In this document: one piece after another, positions 17,365 to 26,927 of the stretch | How positions within the stretch are numbered: the stretch's first letter is position 1 | Layout: each line of letters opens with the position of its first letter | Assembly (NCBI GenBank): GCA_009363175.1 | Contig: CP045203.1 | Span: 171,058-235,057, forward strand | Origin: Citrobacter telavivensis | Lineage (GTDB): Bacteria; Pseudomonadota; Gammaproteobacteria; Enterobacterales; Enterobacteriaceae | Direction: 5' to 3' | Length of the DNA stretch: 64,000 nucleotides | Program-made: the position numbers and the translations under genes | The notes under the pieces: model-generated | Database searches by the model: none | Told to the model about the DNA's origin: nothing | Seen by the model: the letters and a program-made list of their open reading frames with translations, nothing else

Positions 17365-17538
17365 CGGCTGAGTGATACCGACCGCCGCTTCCAGCCCGGC
17401 CACATTCGCTTCCCCCAGGCTTAACTGACACATCAACAGCAACCGGTCGCTGTTGGCCAGTCCCCGTAAGACATCTGCTGCCCTCAGGGCCGCATTCTTC
17501 ATATCTGTCTGACGTTTTGTGTCTTCATTCATGAGCAT
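17365..17538 (-). pseudogene. ArsR/SmtB-family regulator, C-terminus removed by IS26
   Basis: The first ~58 residues remain (AADVLRGLANSDRLLLMCQL, then GLEAAVGITQPG), which is the first part of the winged helix. The recognition helix is lost at the IS26 junction. It is divergent from the CoA-disulfide reductase-rhodanese gene, as BigR/SqrR/YgaV-type sulfide sensors often are. An AT-rich intergenic stretch at 17555-17590 (TATATAATATAATTTAGTAT) could be the operator. The neighbour may now be constitutively expressed. Confidence 0.75.
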
Positions 17539-17699
17539 TGCTGATTTCTCATACTATGTGTTTTTATATAATATAATTTAGTATACTGACGGTATCGTAA
17601 TTTTGCCATCGTGTTCGTCAGGTCTGCAGCGTCCTGCCGGCCCGGGGAAACGATTATATCTGGCAGGCATTTTTGCCCCGGGTGAACAGAGAGGATGTA

Positions 17700-19358
17700 A
17701 TGAAAATAGTGATTGTTGGTGGTGTTGCCGGCGGGGCATCCGCTGCAGCCAGAGCTCGTCGGTTATCAGAGGATGTCAGTATTGTTGTGTTTGAACGGGG
17801 AAGCGATGTCTCTTTCGCCAACTGTGGATTACCTTATCATATAGGCGGAAAAATTCCTTTAAGGCAGTCACTGATTCTGAAAACCCCGGAGGATTTTAAA
17901 TCCCGCTTTAACATAGACGTCCGTATCTGTCATGAAGTGACGTCAGTGGATCCGGTTAATAAAACGGTGACGGTTAAAAATCTGACCTCAGGGGAGGTCT
18001 ATAGCGAAGAATGGGATCGTCTGCTCCTCAGTACCGGCGCCGCTCCGGTTGTCCCTCCTTTGCCCGGGCTACAGGAAGAGGGTGTCTTTACGCTGCGAAA
18101 TCTTACTGACATGGATGCTATCCTGGGGTGGATTGAGCAACATCACGTAGCTCACACCACGCTTGTCGGGGGGGGATTTATCGGACTTGAAGTGATGGAG
18201 GCTCTGAGCGAACGGGGGATCAGTGTGACCCTGCTGGAGATGGGGGAACAGGTTATGGCTCCGGTTGATCCTGAAATGGCATCTGCCCTGCATCAGGAAA
18301 TCCGGAGTCATGGCGTGGATCTGCGTCTCAGAACGGCGCTCACCGAGGTACTGCGGACAGAGACGGGATTCCGCGTTGCACTGTCTGAGGGTGGGTTTCT
18401 GCAGACCGACATGGTTATTCTCGCCATCGGGGTAAAACCTGAGAACAGCCTTGCCACAGGAGCCGGGCTCGCAGTGGGTAAACGGGGAGGCATAAGCGTC
18501 AATGCCTGTATGCAGACCAGTATCCCTGACATCTACGCCGTGGGGGATGCCGTTGAAACCCCAGACTTTGTCTTTCAGGAACCCGCTAATTTTCCTCTGG
18601 CAGGGCCCGCCAACCGCCAGGGACGCATTGCTGCTGATAACATGCTAGATCGTCACAGCCTTTACCATGGCAGTCAGGGGACATCCATTTGTAAGGTATT
18701 TTCGCTGAGTATTGGCAGCGTCGGTGCGAATGAAAAGCAGCTGAAAGTTCATGGCACCCGATACGAGAAGGTTTACGTCCATGCCGCTGATCATGCCGGT
18801 TACTACCCGGGGGCAACGATGATCAGTCTGAAACTGCTGTTCAGCCCCGATACCGGTAAAATTCTCGGGGCTCAGGCATCAGGGAAAAAAGGGGTTGATA
18901 AACGCATCGATGTCCTGTCTGTCGCACAGCGCGCGGGGCTTACCGTCAACGATCTCGAACATCTTGAGCTGACTTATGCTCCACCTTTTAACAGTGCAAG
19001 GGACGTCGTTAACCAGGCTGGTATGGTGGCGACAAATGTAATGAAAGGAGATACGGTCATATGTCATGTCAGCGATGTGTTACAACGGGAACCGGGCAGT
19101 TATTGTTTACTTGATATTCGCTCTCCTGCCGAACTGAAACAATTTGGTGAATATCCTGACGCGCTATCCATCCCTCTTGATTCCCTGCGGGAAAACCTTG
19201 GAAAATTGCCTAAAGATAAAGAAATTTTTATAGGATGTCAGAGTGGCCTGCGCGGGCATGTGGCATACCGTATTCTGCAGGCTCACGGCTTCCGGACATA
19301 TAATCTGAGTGGTGGTTTCATAACCTGGCAGACGGTAACGGAGTCAATGAGTAAATAA
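17700..19358 (+). CDS. CoA-disulfide reductase-rhodanese fusion (FAD/NAD(P)H)
   Basis: The protein has 552 residues from ATG at 17700; an in-frame start 27 bases earlier is possible. The N-terminal FAD motif is VIVGGVAGGASAAARARRL. The single redox Cys is in SFANCGLPYHIGG, as in CoA-disulfide reductase. A second dinucleotide motif is VGGGFIGLEVMEAL. A C-terminal rhodanese domain (from about residue 465) has active-site loop GCQSGLRGH. Such CoADR-RHD proteins act on CoA persulfides and polysulfides. With the divergent ArsR remnant this suggests sulfide or persulfide detoxification in the cytoplasm. Confidence 0.9.
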   Translation: MKIVIVGGVAGGASAAARARRLSEDVSIVVFERGSDVSFANCGLPYHIGGKIPLRQSLILKTPEDFKSRFNIDVRICHEVTSVDPVNKTVTVKNLTSGEVYSEEWDRLLLSTGAAPVVPPLPGLQEEGVFTLRNLTDMDAILGWIEQHHVAHTTLVGGGFIGLEVMEALSERGISVTLLEMGEQVMAPVDPEMASALHQEIRSHGVDLRLRTALTEVLRTETGFRVALSEGGFLQTDMVILAIGVKPENSLATGAGLAVGKRGGISVNACMQTSIPDIYAVGDAVETPDFVFQEPANFPLAGPANRQGRIAADNMLDRHSLYHGSQGTSICKVFSLSIGSVGANEKQLKVHGTRYEKVYVHAADHAGYYPGATMISLKLLFSPDTGKILGAQASGKKGVDKRIDVLSVAQRAGLTVNDLEHLELTYAPPFNSARDVVNQAGMVATNVMKGDTVICHVSDVLQREPGSYCLLDIRSPAELKQFGEYPDALSIPLDSLRENLGKLPKDKEIFIGCQSGLRGHVAYRILQAHGFRTYNLSGGFITWQTVTESMSK

Positions 19359-19395
19359 GAGATGAAGTGCCATACACACATGGCACTTCATCTCT
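19358..19395 (+). terminator. Strong hairpin after the CoA-disulfide reductase gene
   Basis: A perfect 15-bp stem (AGAGATGAAGTGCCA and its complement) has an 8-base loop and begins at the stop codon. There is no T-run after it, so termination may be bidirectional or weak. Confidence 0.6.
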
Positions 19396-19478
19396 CCAGA
19401 TTCGTTGAAAACACATATTATATGGAATAGAAAATCTACAAAAATTATTAACGCCTTGAATGGCAGCTATAAGCGCAT

Positions 19479-19508
19479 ACCCTGAATCACTTTAAAGTGA
19501 TTCAGGGT
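19479..19508. repeat. Perfect 30-bp palindrome related to the IS110 element end
   Basis: The half-site is ACCCTGAATCACTTT followed by its exact complement. The surrounding bases (AAGCGCATACCCTGAATCAC ... GGGTGTGAATGACTAT) closely match the right end of the IS110 copies near 7311-7360, but the palindrome is perfect here and imperfect there. It is either a relic end of a related IS110 element or an unoccupied target. Confidence 0.7.
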
Positions 19509-19623
19509 GTGAATGACTATTTTTGGATTTGGCACACAGCGTACTTCCAGGCTGCTAGTCATTAACAAGCCCTAACTATGACGCCTATGCAATGATCGCA
19601 ATAAACACCGTTATTCCAGCCTT

Positions 19624-20265
19624 TCAGGAAAATTCATTATTTTTATACAGCGCTTGTATCCGACATACCTGCGAAGCACTGTAACCTGTTGCATCTGCGG
19701 TTTCACGAATACTCAATTTCTTAACCTGCCGATAATACAGTACTTTCTGGTGACGCTCCCGATCAGCTTGCTTACCTTGGTATTTACCTAGTGTATGAGC
19801 CCGTTCAATCCCCTGTTTTTGCCGCTGGCGGCGGCTCAGCCAGTCCTTATGCGACATCGCGGCCATCAGGTCGATTAGCATGTTATTGATGGCGGTTATT
19901 ACTGCGCGAGTAATCGGGTCCGCCTGCGAAGGATCTTTATCTGACAGCGCCTGCCATGAGGTGGGCACATCAAGACTGACAATCCGCAGCTCATGTTTTT
20001 CTATCTGCTTTTTCAGCGTCATCCAGTCGCTGTTGCTCAGACGGGTCAGACGGTCTATCTGTTCGACCAGCAAGATATCATTGTGGTGACTGTCCATCAG
20101 TAAGCGCCCCAGCTCAGGGCGATCAAGTTTTGTGCCGCTGATATTCTCCCGGTAGTAGCTGGCGATTTTATGTCCCCGCTGCTGAACGAACTGCTCCAGC
20201 ATCTCTTTTGCCCGGTCAGCGAACTGATCTTCCGTCGATGCCCTTAAATAAGCTCTGATGAACAT
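19624..20265 (-). CDS. tnpR: Tn3-family serine resolvase TnpR
   Basis: The protein has 213 residues from ATG at 20265. The catalytic serine is in YLRASTEDQFADRA. The resolvase/invertase core contains LVEQIDRLTRLSNSDWMTLK. A C-terminal helix-turn-helix follows (KKLSIRETADATGYSASQVC). It resolves cointegrates at res. It is divergent from the adjoining transposase gene, as in Tn5403-like transposons. Confidence 0.9.
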   Translation of the reverse strand: MFIRAYLRASTEDQFADRAKEMLEQFVQQRGHKIASYYRENISGTKLDRPELGRLLMDSHHNDILLVEQIDRLTRLSNSDWMTLKKQIEKHELRIVSLDVPTSWQALSDKDPSQADPITRAVITAINNMLIDLMAAMSHKDWLSRRQRQKQGIERAHTLGKYQGKQADRERHQKVLYYRQVKKLSIRETADATGYSASQVCRIQALYKNNEFS

Positions 20266-20432
20266 TTTTCCGCCATAATATCGCATTTAAGTTATTGCAT
20301 TTAATCTATCGCATATAGGTTATGGCATAAATCGTGTGATGTCACGTTTTGGTTATACCGTCAGGGTGTACCCTTATGCGATAACCATTTTTGTTAAAAA
20401 TAACGCATCGAATAATTTATGAGGAAAACTAT
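20266..20432. other. Probable res site and divergent promoters of the Tn3-family unit
   Basis: This 167-bp gap between the divergent tnpR and tnpA holds repeated TATCGCAT/TATTGCATTTA-like half-sites (near 20277, 20295, 20310, 20325 and again inverted near 20375), as expected for resolvase-binding subsites. Confidence 0.65.
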
Positions 20433-23400
20433 ATGGCAAGGAGGCAGATTCTTTCTCTGTCGGAAAGAGAATCATTACTGGCATTACCGGACGATGAGTT
20501 AACGCTGACCCGAATGGCCTATTTCAGTGAGCATGATCTGGCGCTTATCAGTGCTCACCGTAAACCCGCCAGCCGTTTTGGTTTTGCCGTCCTTCTTTGC
20601 TATCTGAAAAATGTCGGCTTTGCCCCGGATAAAAAAATCTCTCCCTCTGATGCGCTGCTGAAGCATATCGCCAGCAGGCTAAAGCTTACCGGGGATCTCT
20701 GGCCTGCTTACCTTTCCGGCCGGGATACGACCCGGCGTGAGCATTTAACCGAACTGTACCGCTATCTTGGCGTAAAGGCGTTCACCGGCAAAATACAGCA
20801 GGACTGTATTACGCACCTGTTATCGATGGCGACGCGCACCGATAAAGGCATTCTCCTAGCCGAAGAGTTACTTGTCTATCTCCGGCAGAACAACGTGATA
20901 ATCCCCGCGATTGATGTCGTGGAGCGTACCTGTGCTGAAGTCATGGCAGGCGGCGATAAAATCGTATTTCATACCCTGAATGCCCCGTTAACTCCGGCTC
21001 ACAGGGATGCCCTGGATCATTTACTTGAGTCATCAGATAATCAGCCTTCCAGGCTGACATGGCTTCTGCAACCGCCGGGTAAAATCAATGGTAAGAACGT
21101 GCTGCAACATCTTGATCGGCTCAGCAGCATTGAATCGCTGGCATTACCTGAAGGTATAGATCGTACCATTCACCAGAACCGGTTGCTGAAACTGGCGCGG
21201 GAAGGCCGAAAGATGAGTAGCCGGGATTTGACCCGATTTTCAGCTGCCCGGCGTCATGCGATCCTGGTGTGCGTGCTGGAAGAAGCCAGAGCCACACTGA
21301 CAGACGAAGTGATTGAGCTGCATGAGCGAATGCTGAATAGTCTTTTCAGCAAAGCCAAACGAACACAGGCTGAGCGCCTTCAGCAGACCGGAAAGCTGAT
21401 CCAGTCAAAACTGAGGCAGTACATCGATGTCGGTCAGGCGCTGTCTGATGCCCGTGATTCCGGTGGCGATCCCTGGCTCGCAATAGAAAACATACTCCCA
21501 TGGGCTGAATTTGTCGCCAGTCTGGATGAAACACGCCATCTCGCCAGAAAAAATAATTTTGACCCGCTGCATATTATTACCGAGAAATACAGCACATTAC
21601 GGAAATATACCCCACGCATGTTGTCCGCTTTACAGTTAGTCGCAACCCCGGCAGCGCAACCTCTGGCTGATGCACTGGTTGTGATCAAGGATATGTACCG
21701 GAAGCAGTCACGTAAAGTTCCGGCGGCAGCGCCGCTTGAGTTTGTCCCTGAAAGCTGGCGCAAGGTGGTGATTACACCTGTGGGTATTGACCGGCAGTAC
21801 TATGAGTTTTGTGCACTCAGCGAGCTTAAGGGGGCGTTGCGCTCCGGGGATATCTGGGTTAAAGGCTCGCGCCGCTACAAAAATTTTGATGATTACCTCA
21901 TACCCGAGAAGGACTTTGACAAACTCACACCGGCACTGCCACTGCCCGTATCTGCTGATTATCATGAGTACATTACCAGCCGTATGACCCTGCTTCAGTC
22001 CAGACTTGAAGAGGTCAATGCCATGGCTGCCCTTGGTGAACTGCCCGATGTGGAAATATCCGACAGGGGCGTAAAAGTCTCTCCGCTGGATAACTGCGTT
22101 CCGGCGCAGGTTTCACCGCTGGCAGAGCTGGTTTACAGCATGCTACCGCGACCTAAAATCACGGAAATTCTCGATGAGGTAAACAGCTGGACGACGTTTA
22201 CCCGACATTTTTCGCATATAAAAAATGACATTACCCGTCCCGATACCCGCTTGCTCCTCACCACCATTCTTGCGGATGGCATCAATCTTGGCCTGACCAA
22301 AATGGCAGAAGCCTGCCCCGGGAGCACCAAATCATCACTCGAAGATATTCAGGCATGGTACATCCGTGACGAAACCTATTCAGCCGCTCTTGCAGAGCTG
22401 GTAAATGCGCAGGGGAAAAGACCGTTGGCGGCATTTTGGGGAGACGGAACAACGTCATCATCAGATGGACAAAATTTCAGAACCGGCAGCTCAGGCCGCT
22501 ACGCAGGGCAGGTTAACCCGAAATATGGGCAAGAGCCTGGACGTCAGTTTTATACCCATATTTCGGATCAATACAGCCCGTTTTACACCTGCATAATCAG
22601 TCGGGTCAGGGATTCAACCCATGTTCTCGATGGCTTGCTGTACCACGAAAGCGACCTGGAAATCAGGGAACATTACACCGATACCGCTGGTTTCACCGAT
22701 CATGTCTTTGCCCTGATGCATCTGTTGGGATTTGCGTTCTGTCCGCGAATCAGGGATCTCCACGACAACAAACTGTTTATCAAAGGGAAAGCAGAGAAAT
22801 ACCCGGCGCTTCAGTCACTGATATCAACGACCAGCCTGAATCTGAAAGAGATCGAAATCCACTGGCGTGAAGTGCTGCGTCTGGCAACCTCGATAAAGCA
22901 GGGAACCGTGACGGCATCCCTGATGCTGAAAAAGCTTGCCAGCTATCCCAAGCAAAACGGACTTGCCAAAGCACTGAGAGAAATTGGCCGCATTGAGCGA
23001 ACCCTGTTTATGCTCGACTGGTTCCGCGACCCGGCTCTGCGTCGGCGGGTACAGGCGGGGCTGAATAAAGGCGAAGCCCGTAACGCGCTGGCGCGTGCGG
23101 TATTTATGCACCGACTGGGAGAAATCAGGGACAGAAAACCGGAAAATCAGAGCTATCGCGCCAGTGGACTGACGCTGCTGACGGCTGCCATATCCCTGTG
23201 GAATACCGTCTATATGGAAAGAGCGGTCGATGCCCTGAAGCGTAAAGGGGTGAAGATCAACGAGCAACTGCTGTCGCATTTGTCGCCGTTGGGCTGGGAA
23301 CACATCAATCTGACAGGTGATTATATCTGGAAAAGCAACCGGATACCGGCTTCTGGTAAGTTTCGTCGGCTAAGACCAGCTAAAGTCGAAAGGTCAAAAA

Positions 23401-23498
23401 ACAGCCTTAACGAATGGAAGGGACTTCCCCTGATTATGCGCCTGATTAACTCTTGTGCAATCATGGGGTACACATCGTCCCGGAGGAATTCGTTATGA
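20433..23498 (+). CDS. tnpA: Tn3-family transposase TnpA
   Basis: The start ATG at 20433 has a GAGGAAA site and gives MARRQILSLSERESLLALPD. The open frame has 1,021 residues. The DDE core is visible (FWGDGTTSSSDGQ, DSTHVLDGLLYHES, and the Glu region MHRLGEIRDR). The conserved end LSPLGWEHINLTGDYIW is present at about residue 960. The last ~40 residues after FRRLRPAK probably derive from adjacent or inserted DNA, since the frame runs 4 bases into the next transposase gene. No terminal inverted repeat could be recognised with confidence on either side. Confidence 0.88.
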   Translation: MARRQILSLSERESLLALPDDELTLTRMAYFSEHDLALISAHRKPASRFGFAVLLCYLKNVGFAPDKKISPSDALLKHIASRLKLTGDLWPAYLSGRDTTRREHLTELYRYLGVKAFTGKIQQDCITHLLSMATRTDKGILLAEELLVYLRQNNVIIPAIDVVERTCAEVMAGGDKIVFHTLNAPLTPAHRDALDHLLESSDNQPSRLTWLLQPPGKINGKNVLQHLDRLSSIESLALPEGIDRTIHQNRLLKLAREGRKMSSRDLTRFSAARRHAILVCVLEEARATLTDEVIELHERMLNSLFSKAKRTQAERLQQTGKLIQSKLRQYIDVGQALSDARDSGGDPWLAIENILPWAEFVASLDETRHLARKNNFDPLHIITEKYSTLRKYTPRMLSALQLVATPAAQPLADALVVIKDMYRKQSRKVPAAAPLEFVPESWRKVVITPVGIDRQYYEFCALSELKGALRSGDIWVKGSRRYKNFDDYLIPEKDFDKLTPALPLPVSADYHEYITSRMTLLQSRLEEVNAMAALGELPDVEISDRGVKVSPLDNCVPAQVSPLAELVYSMLPRPKITEILDEVNSWTTFTRHFSHIKNDITRPDTRLLLTTILADGINLGLTKMAEACPGSTKSSLEDIQAWYIRDETYSAALAELVNAQGKRPLAAFWGDGTTSSSDGQNFRTGSSGRYAGQVNPKYGQEPGRQFYTHISDQYSPFYTCIISRVRDSTHVLDGLLYHESDLEIREHYTDTAGFTDHVFALMHLLGFAFCPRIRDLHDNKLFIKGKAEKYPALQSLISTTSLNLKEIEIHWREVLRLATSIKQGTVTASLMLKKLASYPKQNGLAKALREIGRIERTLFMLDWFRDPALRRRVQAGLNKGEARNALARAVFMHRLGEIRDRKPENQSYRASGLTLLTAAISLWNTVYMERAVDALKRKGVKINEQLLSHLSPLGWEHINLTGDYIWKSNRIPASGKFRRLRPAKVERSKNSLNEWKGLPLIMRLINSCAIMGYTSSRRNSL

Positions 23499-24517
23499 CT
23501 ATCACGACTGTCGGTATCGATCTTGCTAAAAATGTGTTTGCTGTTCACGGTGTTGATCAAAATGGTAGAACTGTTCTGGTTAAGCCTAAAGTATCGCGTG
23601 CTGCACTTCCTGAGTTAATTGCAAGTTTGCCTCCCTGTGTTATCGGGATGGAAGCATGCTCCGGGGCTCACTACTGGGCAAGATTGTTTCGGCAGTATGG
23701 TCATGAGCCACGTCTGATGGCTGCTAAGTTTGTATCGCCTTATCGTATGGCCGGAAAATCAGGAAAAAATGATGCAGCTGATGCTCAGGCTATCTGTGAA
23801 GCTGTTCGTCGTCCGCATATGCGGTTCGTACCAGTGAAAGACGAAAGCCAGCAGGCCATGCAGTGTTTACATCGTACCCGTCAGGGTTTTATCGAAGAGA
23901 AAACAGCAACGTATAATCGTCTGCGAGGATTGATATCTGAATTCGGTGTCATCGCGCCACAAAGTGCTGATGCCCTGCGCCACATGGTTTCTGTGCAGAA
24001 GAGCTCTTTACCGCTTCAGGTTCAGCAATGTGTTGATGATTTGATGGAACACGTTGATCGCATTGAAGCTAACATCACTGAATATGACCGAATTTTGTCC
24101 CACATAGCCAAAACAGATCATCGCAGTCAGCGGCTGATGGAGCTAAAGGGCGTTGGTCCCACAACGGCCTGTGCACTGGTCGCCAGTATCGGTAATGCAC
24201 ATGATTTTAAAAATGGACGTCAACTGGCAGCCTGGCTGGGGCTGACGCCATCACAATACAGCAGCGGGGGAAAGTCGAAACTCGGCAGGATCACAAAAGC
24301 CGGTGATTCGTATCTGCGAACGCTTCTGGTTCAGGGGGCTCGTTCAGTGCTTATTGGCGCCGGGAAAAGGACTGACTCATTCAGCCGTTGGGTTTGTATG
24401 TTGGTTGAGCGCAGAGGGTACTGGCGGGCTGTTGTGGCCATCGCCGCCAAAAATGCGCGGCTGTGTTGGGCATCACTACATTACGGTGATGATTTCCGGC
24501 TGTACTCAGTCAACTAA
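23495..24517 (+). CDS. IS110-family transposase (third, distinct element)
   Basis: The protein has 340 residues from ATG at 23495 with a GGAGGAA site. The DEDD domain contains TTVGIDLAKNVFAVHGVDQN and SGKNDAADAQAICEAV. The C-terminal domain contains LKGVGPTTACALVASI and WLGLTPSQYSSGGKSKLG. It is unrelated in detail to the two identical copies above. It sits at the end of a Tn3-family transposase gene. This resembles IS4321/IS5075, which target Tn21-type terminal repeats, although the protein is not the same. Exact element ends were not found. Confidence 0.88.
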   Translation: MTITTVGIDLAKNVFAVHGVDQNGRTVLVKPKVSRAALPELIASLPPCVIGMEACSGAHYWARLFRQYGHEPRLMAAKFVSPYRMAGKSGKNDAADAQAICEAVRRPHMRFVPVKDESQQAMQCLHRTRQGFIEEKTATYNRLRGLISEFGVIAPQSADALRHMVSVQKSSLPLQVQQCVDDLMEHVDRIEANITEYDRILSHIAKTDHRSQRLMELKGVGPTTACALVASIGNAHDFKNGRQLAAWLGLTPSQYSSGGKSKLGRITKAGDSYLRTLLVQGARSVLIGAGKRTDSFSRWVCMLVERRGYWRAVVAIAAKNARLCWASLHYGDDFRLYSVN

Positions 24518-24715
24518 AGCTCGAAGCTGTATAACCATCTGACCTGCAATTCGTTGATGATAAAGGGTTAGACCCCGTGAGGCCTATCTGGCTATTGTAC
24601 AGGATATACGTATCCGCTTAACGAACAAGAACCTCACGCGCGTCTTTCATCAGGGCCCGAATCGATGACGATTCATCATGGCCGTTTATAGTACCGCAGT
24701 CTCTCCCCTTTATTT
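24518..24715. other. Non-coding end downstream of the third IS110-family transposase
   Basis: There is no gene here. It contains a palindrome with arms GGATA/TATCC (near 24600) and a GGGTTAGACCCC hairpin near 24569. In IS1111-type members the guide RNA lies downstream of the transposase, so this could be the RNA-coding end. That is inference. Confidence 0.35.
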
Positions 24716-24937
24716 TTACTGAAGAGCAGACAGAAACCATAAATACCGGCTTTGACATGCCGGGGAAGTCCTTATAGTACAATAATTTTCGATATCCAAA
24801 CTGACCCCCCTTTCAGCGTTCTGCTCAATAATTTGTCGAGCATCCACATCCATTGCGGCCAGATCAGCGTCAGAGAAAGGGGATTTATCAAAGTCGGCCA
24901 GCATTTGTTGAGTTGCTTCATTTGTAAACTGCTTCAT
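24716..24937 (-). CDS. Small unknown protein, possibly truncated
   Basis: The open frame has 73 residues with a very good AAGGAG site before ATG at 24937. The first ~50 residues are acidic and helical (MKQFTNEATQQMLADFDKSP). The tail after LDIENYC changes character and may be read-through into the IS end. It is divergent from umuD with the LexA box between them, so SOS control is possible. Not recognised. Confidence 0.5.
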   Translation of the reverse strand: MKQFTNEATQQMLADFDKSPFSDADLAAMDVDARQIIEQNAERGVSLDIENYCTIRTSPACQSRYLWFLSALQ

Positions 24938-25151
24938 CGTTATTACTCCTTATAAAATGTATGGGTAAATGCCGGATTGTAAACGAAACAAGCACGAGTA
25001 AATTCTGAAAATGAACTAAAGAATCATATGGTTGCAATTTGTTATGTGCAGTTACCCACTTCTGGACAAGTGATAAGAAACACCTGAAGAGTGATAGCGG
25101 AAAATAACTTTCGGAAAAGGAGGTGTGAAAATTCCTAGCCCCTGCTTATAA

Positions 25152-25171
25152 TACTGTATAGATATACAGCA
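25152..25171 (+). promoter_or_regulatory. LexA (SOS) box of umuDC
   Basis: TACTGTATAGATATACAGCA matches the LexA consensus (CTGT-N8-ACAG inside TACTGTATATATATACAGTA) and lies 18 bp before the umuD start. Confidence 0.92.
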
Positions 25172-25189
25172 CCACGAAGGCAGAGCATT

Positions 25190-25606
25190 ATGAAACTTAT
25201 CCCAGTGACACAACAATCACCTGGTCAATACCCGCTATTCAGTCAGGCTGTACCTGCTGGCTTTCCCAGCCCGGCAGATGATTACATAAATGAATTCATA
25301 GACTTAAACGAACACCTTATCAAACACCCATCTGCGACCTATTTTCTGCGGGTTACAGGTTCATCAATGATTGATGCACGTATTCACGAAGGTGACCTGG
25401 TGATTGTGGATAGCTCACTTGAGGCAAAAGAGGGGGATATTGTGATCGCGACCGTCGATGGCGATTTCACCATTAAGCGGTTGCAGCTAAGCCCGGCTCC
25501 CGCGCTACTGCCAATGAATAGCCGGATGTCACCGATCTATCTGAAAGAAGGCGAAGAACTGGCCATTTTTGGCGTGGTGACCTTCATCGTATACAAGGCC
25601 TTGTGA
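25190..25606 (+). CDS. umuD: UmuD-like SOS protein (DNA polymerase V accessory subunit)
   Basis: The protein has 138 residues. The self-cleavage site is Ala23-Gly24 in AVPAGFPSP. The catalytic dyad is Ser59 (GSSMIDA) and Lys96 (FTIKRL). RecA-stimulated cleavage gives UmuD', which joins UmuC to form the error-prone polymerase. It is under a LexA box and overlaps umuC by one base (TGATG). Plasmid homologues are called MucA, ImpA or RumA; I cannot say which is closest. Confidence 0.95.
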   Translation: MKLIPVTQQSPGQYPLFSQAVPAGFPSPADDYINEFIDLNEHLIKHPSATYFLRVTGSSMIDARIHEGDLVIVDSSLEAKEGDIVIATVDGDFTIKRLQLSPAPALLPMNSRMSPIYLKEGEELAIFGVVTFIVYKAL

Positions 25607-26871
25607 TGTTCTGCCTGGTGGATTGCAACTCATTTTACGCATCCTGCGAGAGAGTCTTTCGGCCCGATCTGGTGAACAAACCAATTGTATGCCTTTCGAA
25701 CAATGATGGCATGGTCGTGGCACGTTCAGCGGAAGCTAAAAAATTAGGTATCCAGAATGGTGACGTGTACTTCCAGAAGAAAGCATTCTTTGAAGCTAAC
25801 GGTGTACATGTTTTCAGTTCTAACTATGCCTTGTACGCGGAGATCTCCCGTAGGGTGTGTGAGACATTATTTAAATTCTCAAGTAATACTGAGGTCTACA
25901 GTATTGATGAAGTTTTCCTTTCGTTTGAAGGAATGCAGAAAAATTATAATTTTGATGACTATGGAAGAGAAATAAAGAAAACCGTATTAAAGAGCACCCA
26001 TATACCTGTGGGGGTGGGCGTATCGACAACTAAAACTTTGGCAAAACTAGCAAATAAAGCTGCAAAAACATGGACTAAAACAGGCGGAGTGGTTGATCTT
26101 AGCAGTCCAGAAAGACAACGCAAATTATTGCCATATATTGATGTAAGCGATGTCTGGGGGGTGGGCCGGAGATATGCCACCAGACTGAACAGCATGGGCA
26201 TCAGGACAGCTCTCGATCTGGCCAATGCGCCAACATCGCTTATCCGTAACACATTTGGAGTCGTTCTGGAGCGAACTCAGCGCGAATTGAATGGCGAGTC
26301 CTGCATAGCCCTGGAAGAGGTGAGGAAGGTTAAGCAGCAGATCATCAGCTCGCGTTCATTCGGCCAGAAAATAGAGCACTACGAAGCAATGCACCAGGCG
26401 GTGTGTGAGTATGCCGAACGTGCAGGCGAGAAGCTGCGCGAAGAGAAGCAATACTGTCGCTGCATAACGGTTTTTATTGGCACAAGTTACTATTCGAAAA
26501 CGGCCCCTTACAGTGGCCAGCAGACGGTCAAGCTGGAAAACCCCACCGCCGATACCCGGGAAATCATTGCGGCTGCGGTCGCAGGGCTCCGGCATATCTG
26601 GCAGGAGGGATACCGATACCATAAAGCCGGAGTGATGCTATCTGACTTTTATGATAGCGCCACCAGCCAGCTCGATTTGTTTGGTGAGAACCGGCTCTTT
26701 GCCAATGGTGAAGCGTTGATGGGCGTGATGGATAGAATTAACCGGTCAGGCCGGGGGAAATTATGGTTTGCGGGCCAGGGCATCGACAAAGACTGGGCGA
26801 TGCGGCGGGAGTTATTGTCACCATCCTATCTCACTAATATTAACGAAATCCCTCGCGTCAGGATTGGCTAA
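25606..26871 (+). CDS. umuC: UmuC-like Y-family DNA polymerase
   Basis: The protein has 421 residues from ATG at 25606, translationally coupled to umuD. The polymerase motifs are LVDCNSFYASCERVF (metal Asp at residue 6) and YSIDEVFLSF (Asp101-Glu102). The little-finger domain follows, and near the C-terminus SQLDLFGE fits a beta-clamp binding motif (QLDLF). That is notable because this block encodes its own clamp homologue at 45781. Confidence 0.95.
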   Translation: MFCLVDCNSFYASCERVFRPDLVNKPIVCLSNNDGMVVARSAEAKKLGIQNGDVYFQKKAFFEANGVHVFSSNYALYAEISRRVCETLFKFSSNTEVYSIDEVFLSFEGMQKNYNFDDYGREIKKTVLKSTHIPVGVGVSTTKTLAKLANKAAKTWTKTGGVVDLSSPERQRKLLPYIDVSDVWGVGRRYATRLNSMGIRTALDLANAPTSLIRNTFGVVLERTQRELNGESCIALEEVRKVKQQIISSRSFGQKIEHYEAMHQAVCEYAERAGEKLREEKQYCRCITVFIGTSYYSKTAPYSGQQTVKLENPTADTREIIAAAVAGLRHIWQEGYRYHKAGVMLSDFYDSATSQLDLFGENRLFANGEALMGVMDRINRSGRGKLWFAGQGIDKDWAMRRELLSPSYLTNINEIPRVRIG

Positions 26872-26889
26872 TCAGCAGTGAAAACTTCA

Positions 26890-26895
26890 TTCGTC
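26890..26895 (+). promoter_or_regulatory. TTCGTC element upstream of the Tus-like gene (weak member)
   Basis: ATTCGTCATC is present but the sequence 17 bp on (GTAAAC) is a poor -10. It is followed by GTAAACAAAACG, a second recurrent motif (also near 31506, and near 41176 and 31865 in slightly altered form). Confidence 0.3.
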
Positions 26896-26927
26896 ATCGA
26901 TAAAATTCGCCTGTAAACAAAACGAAC

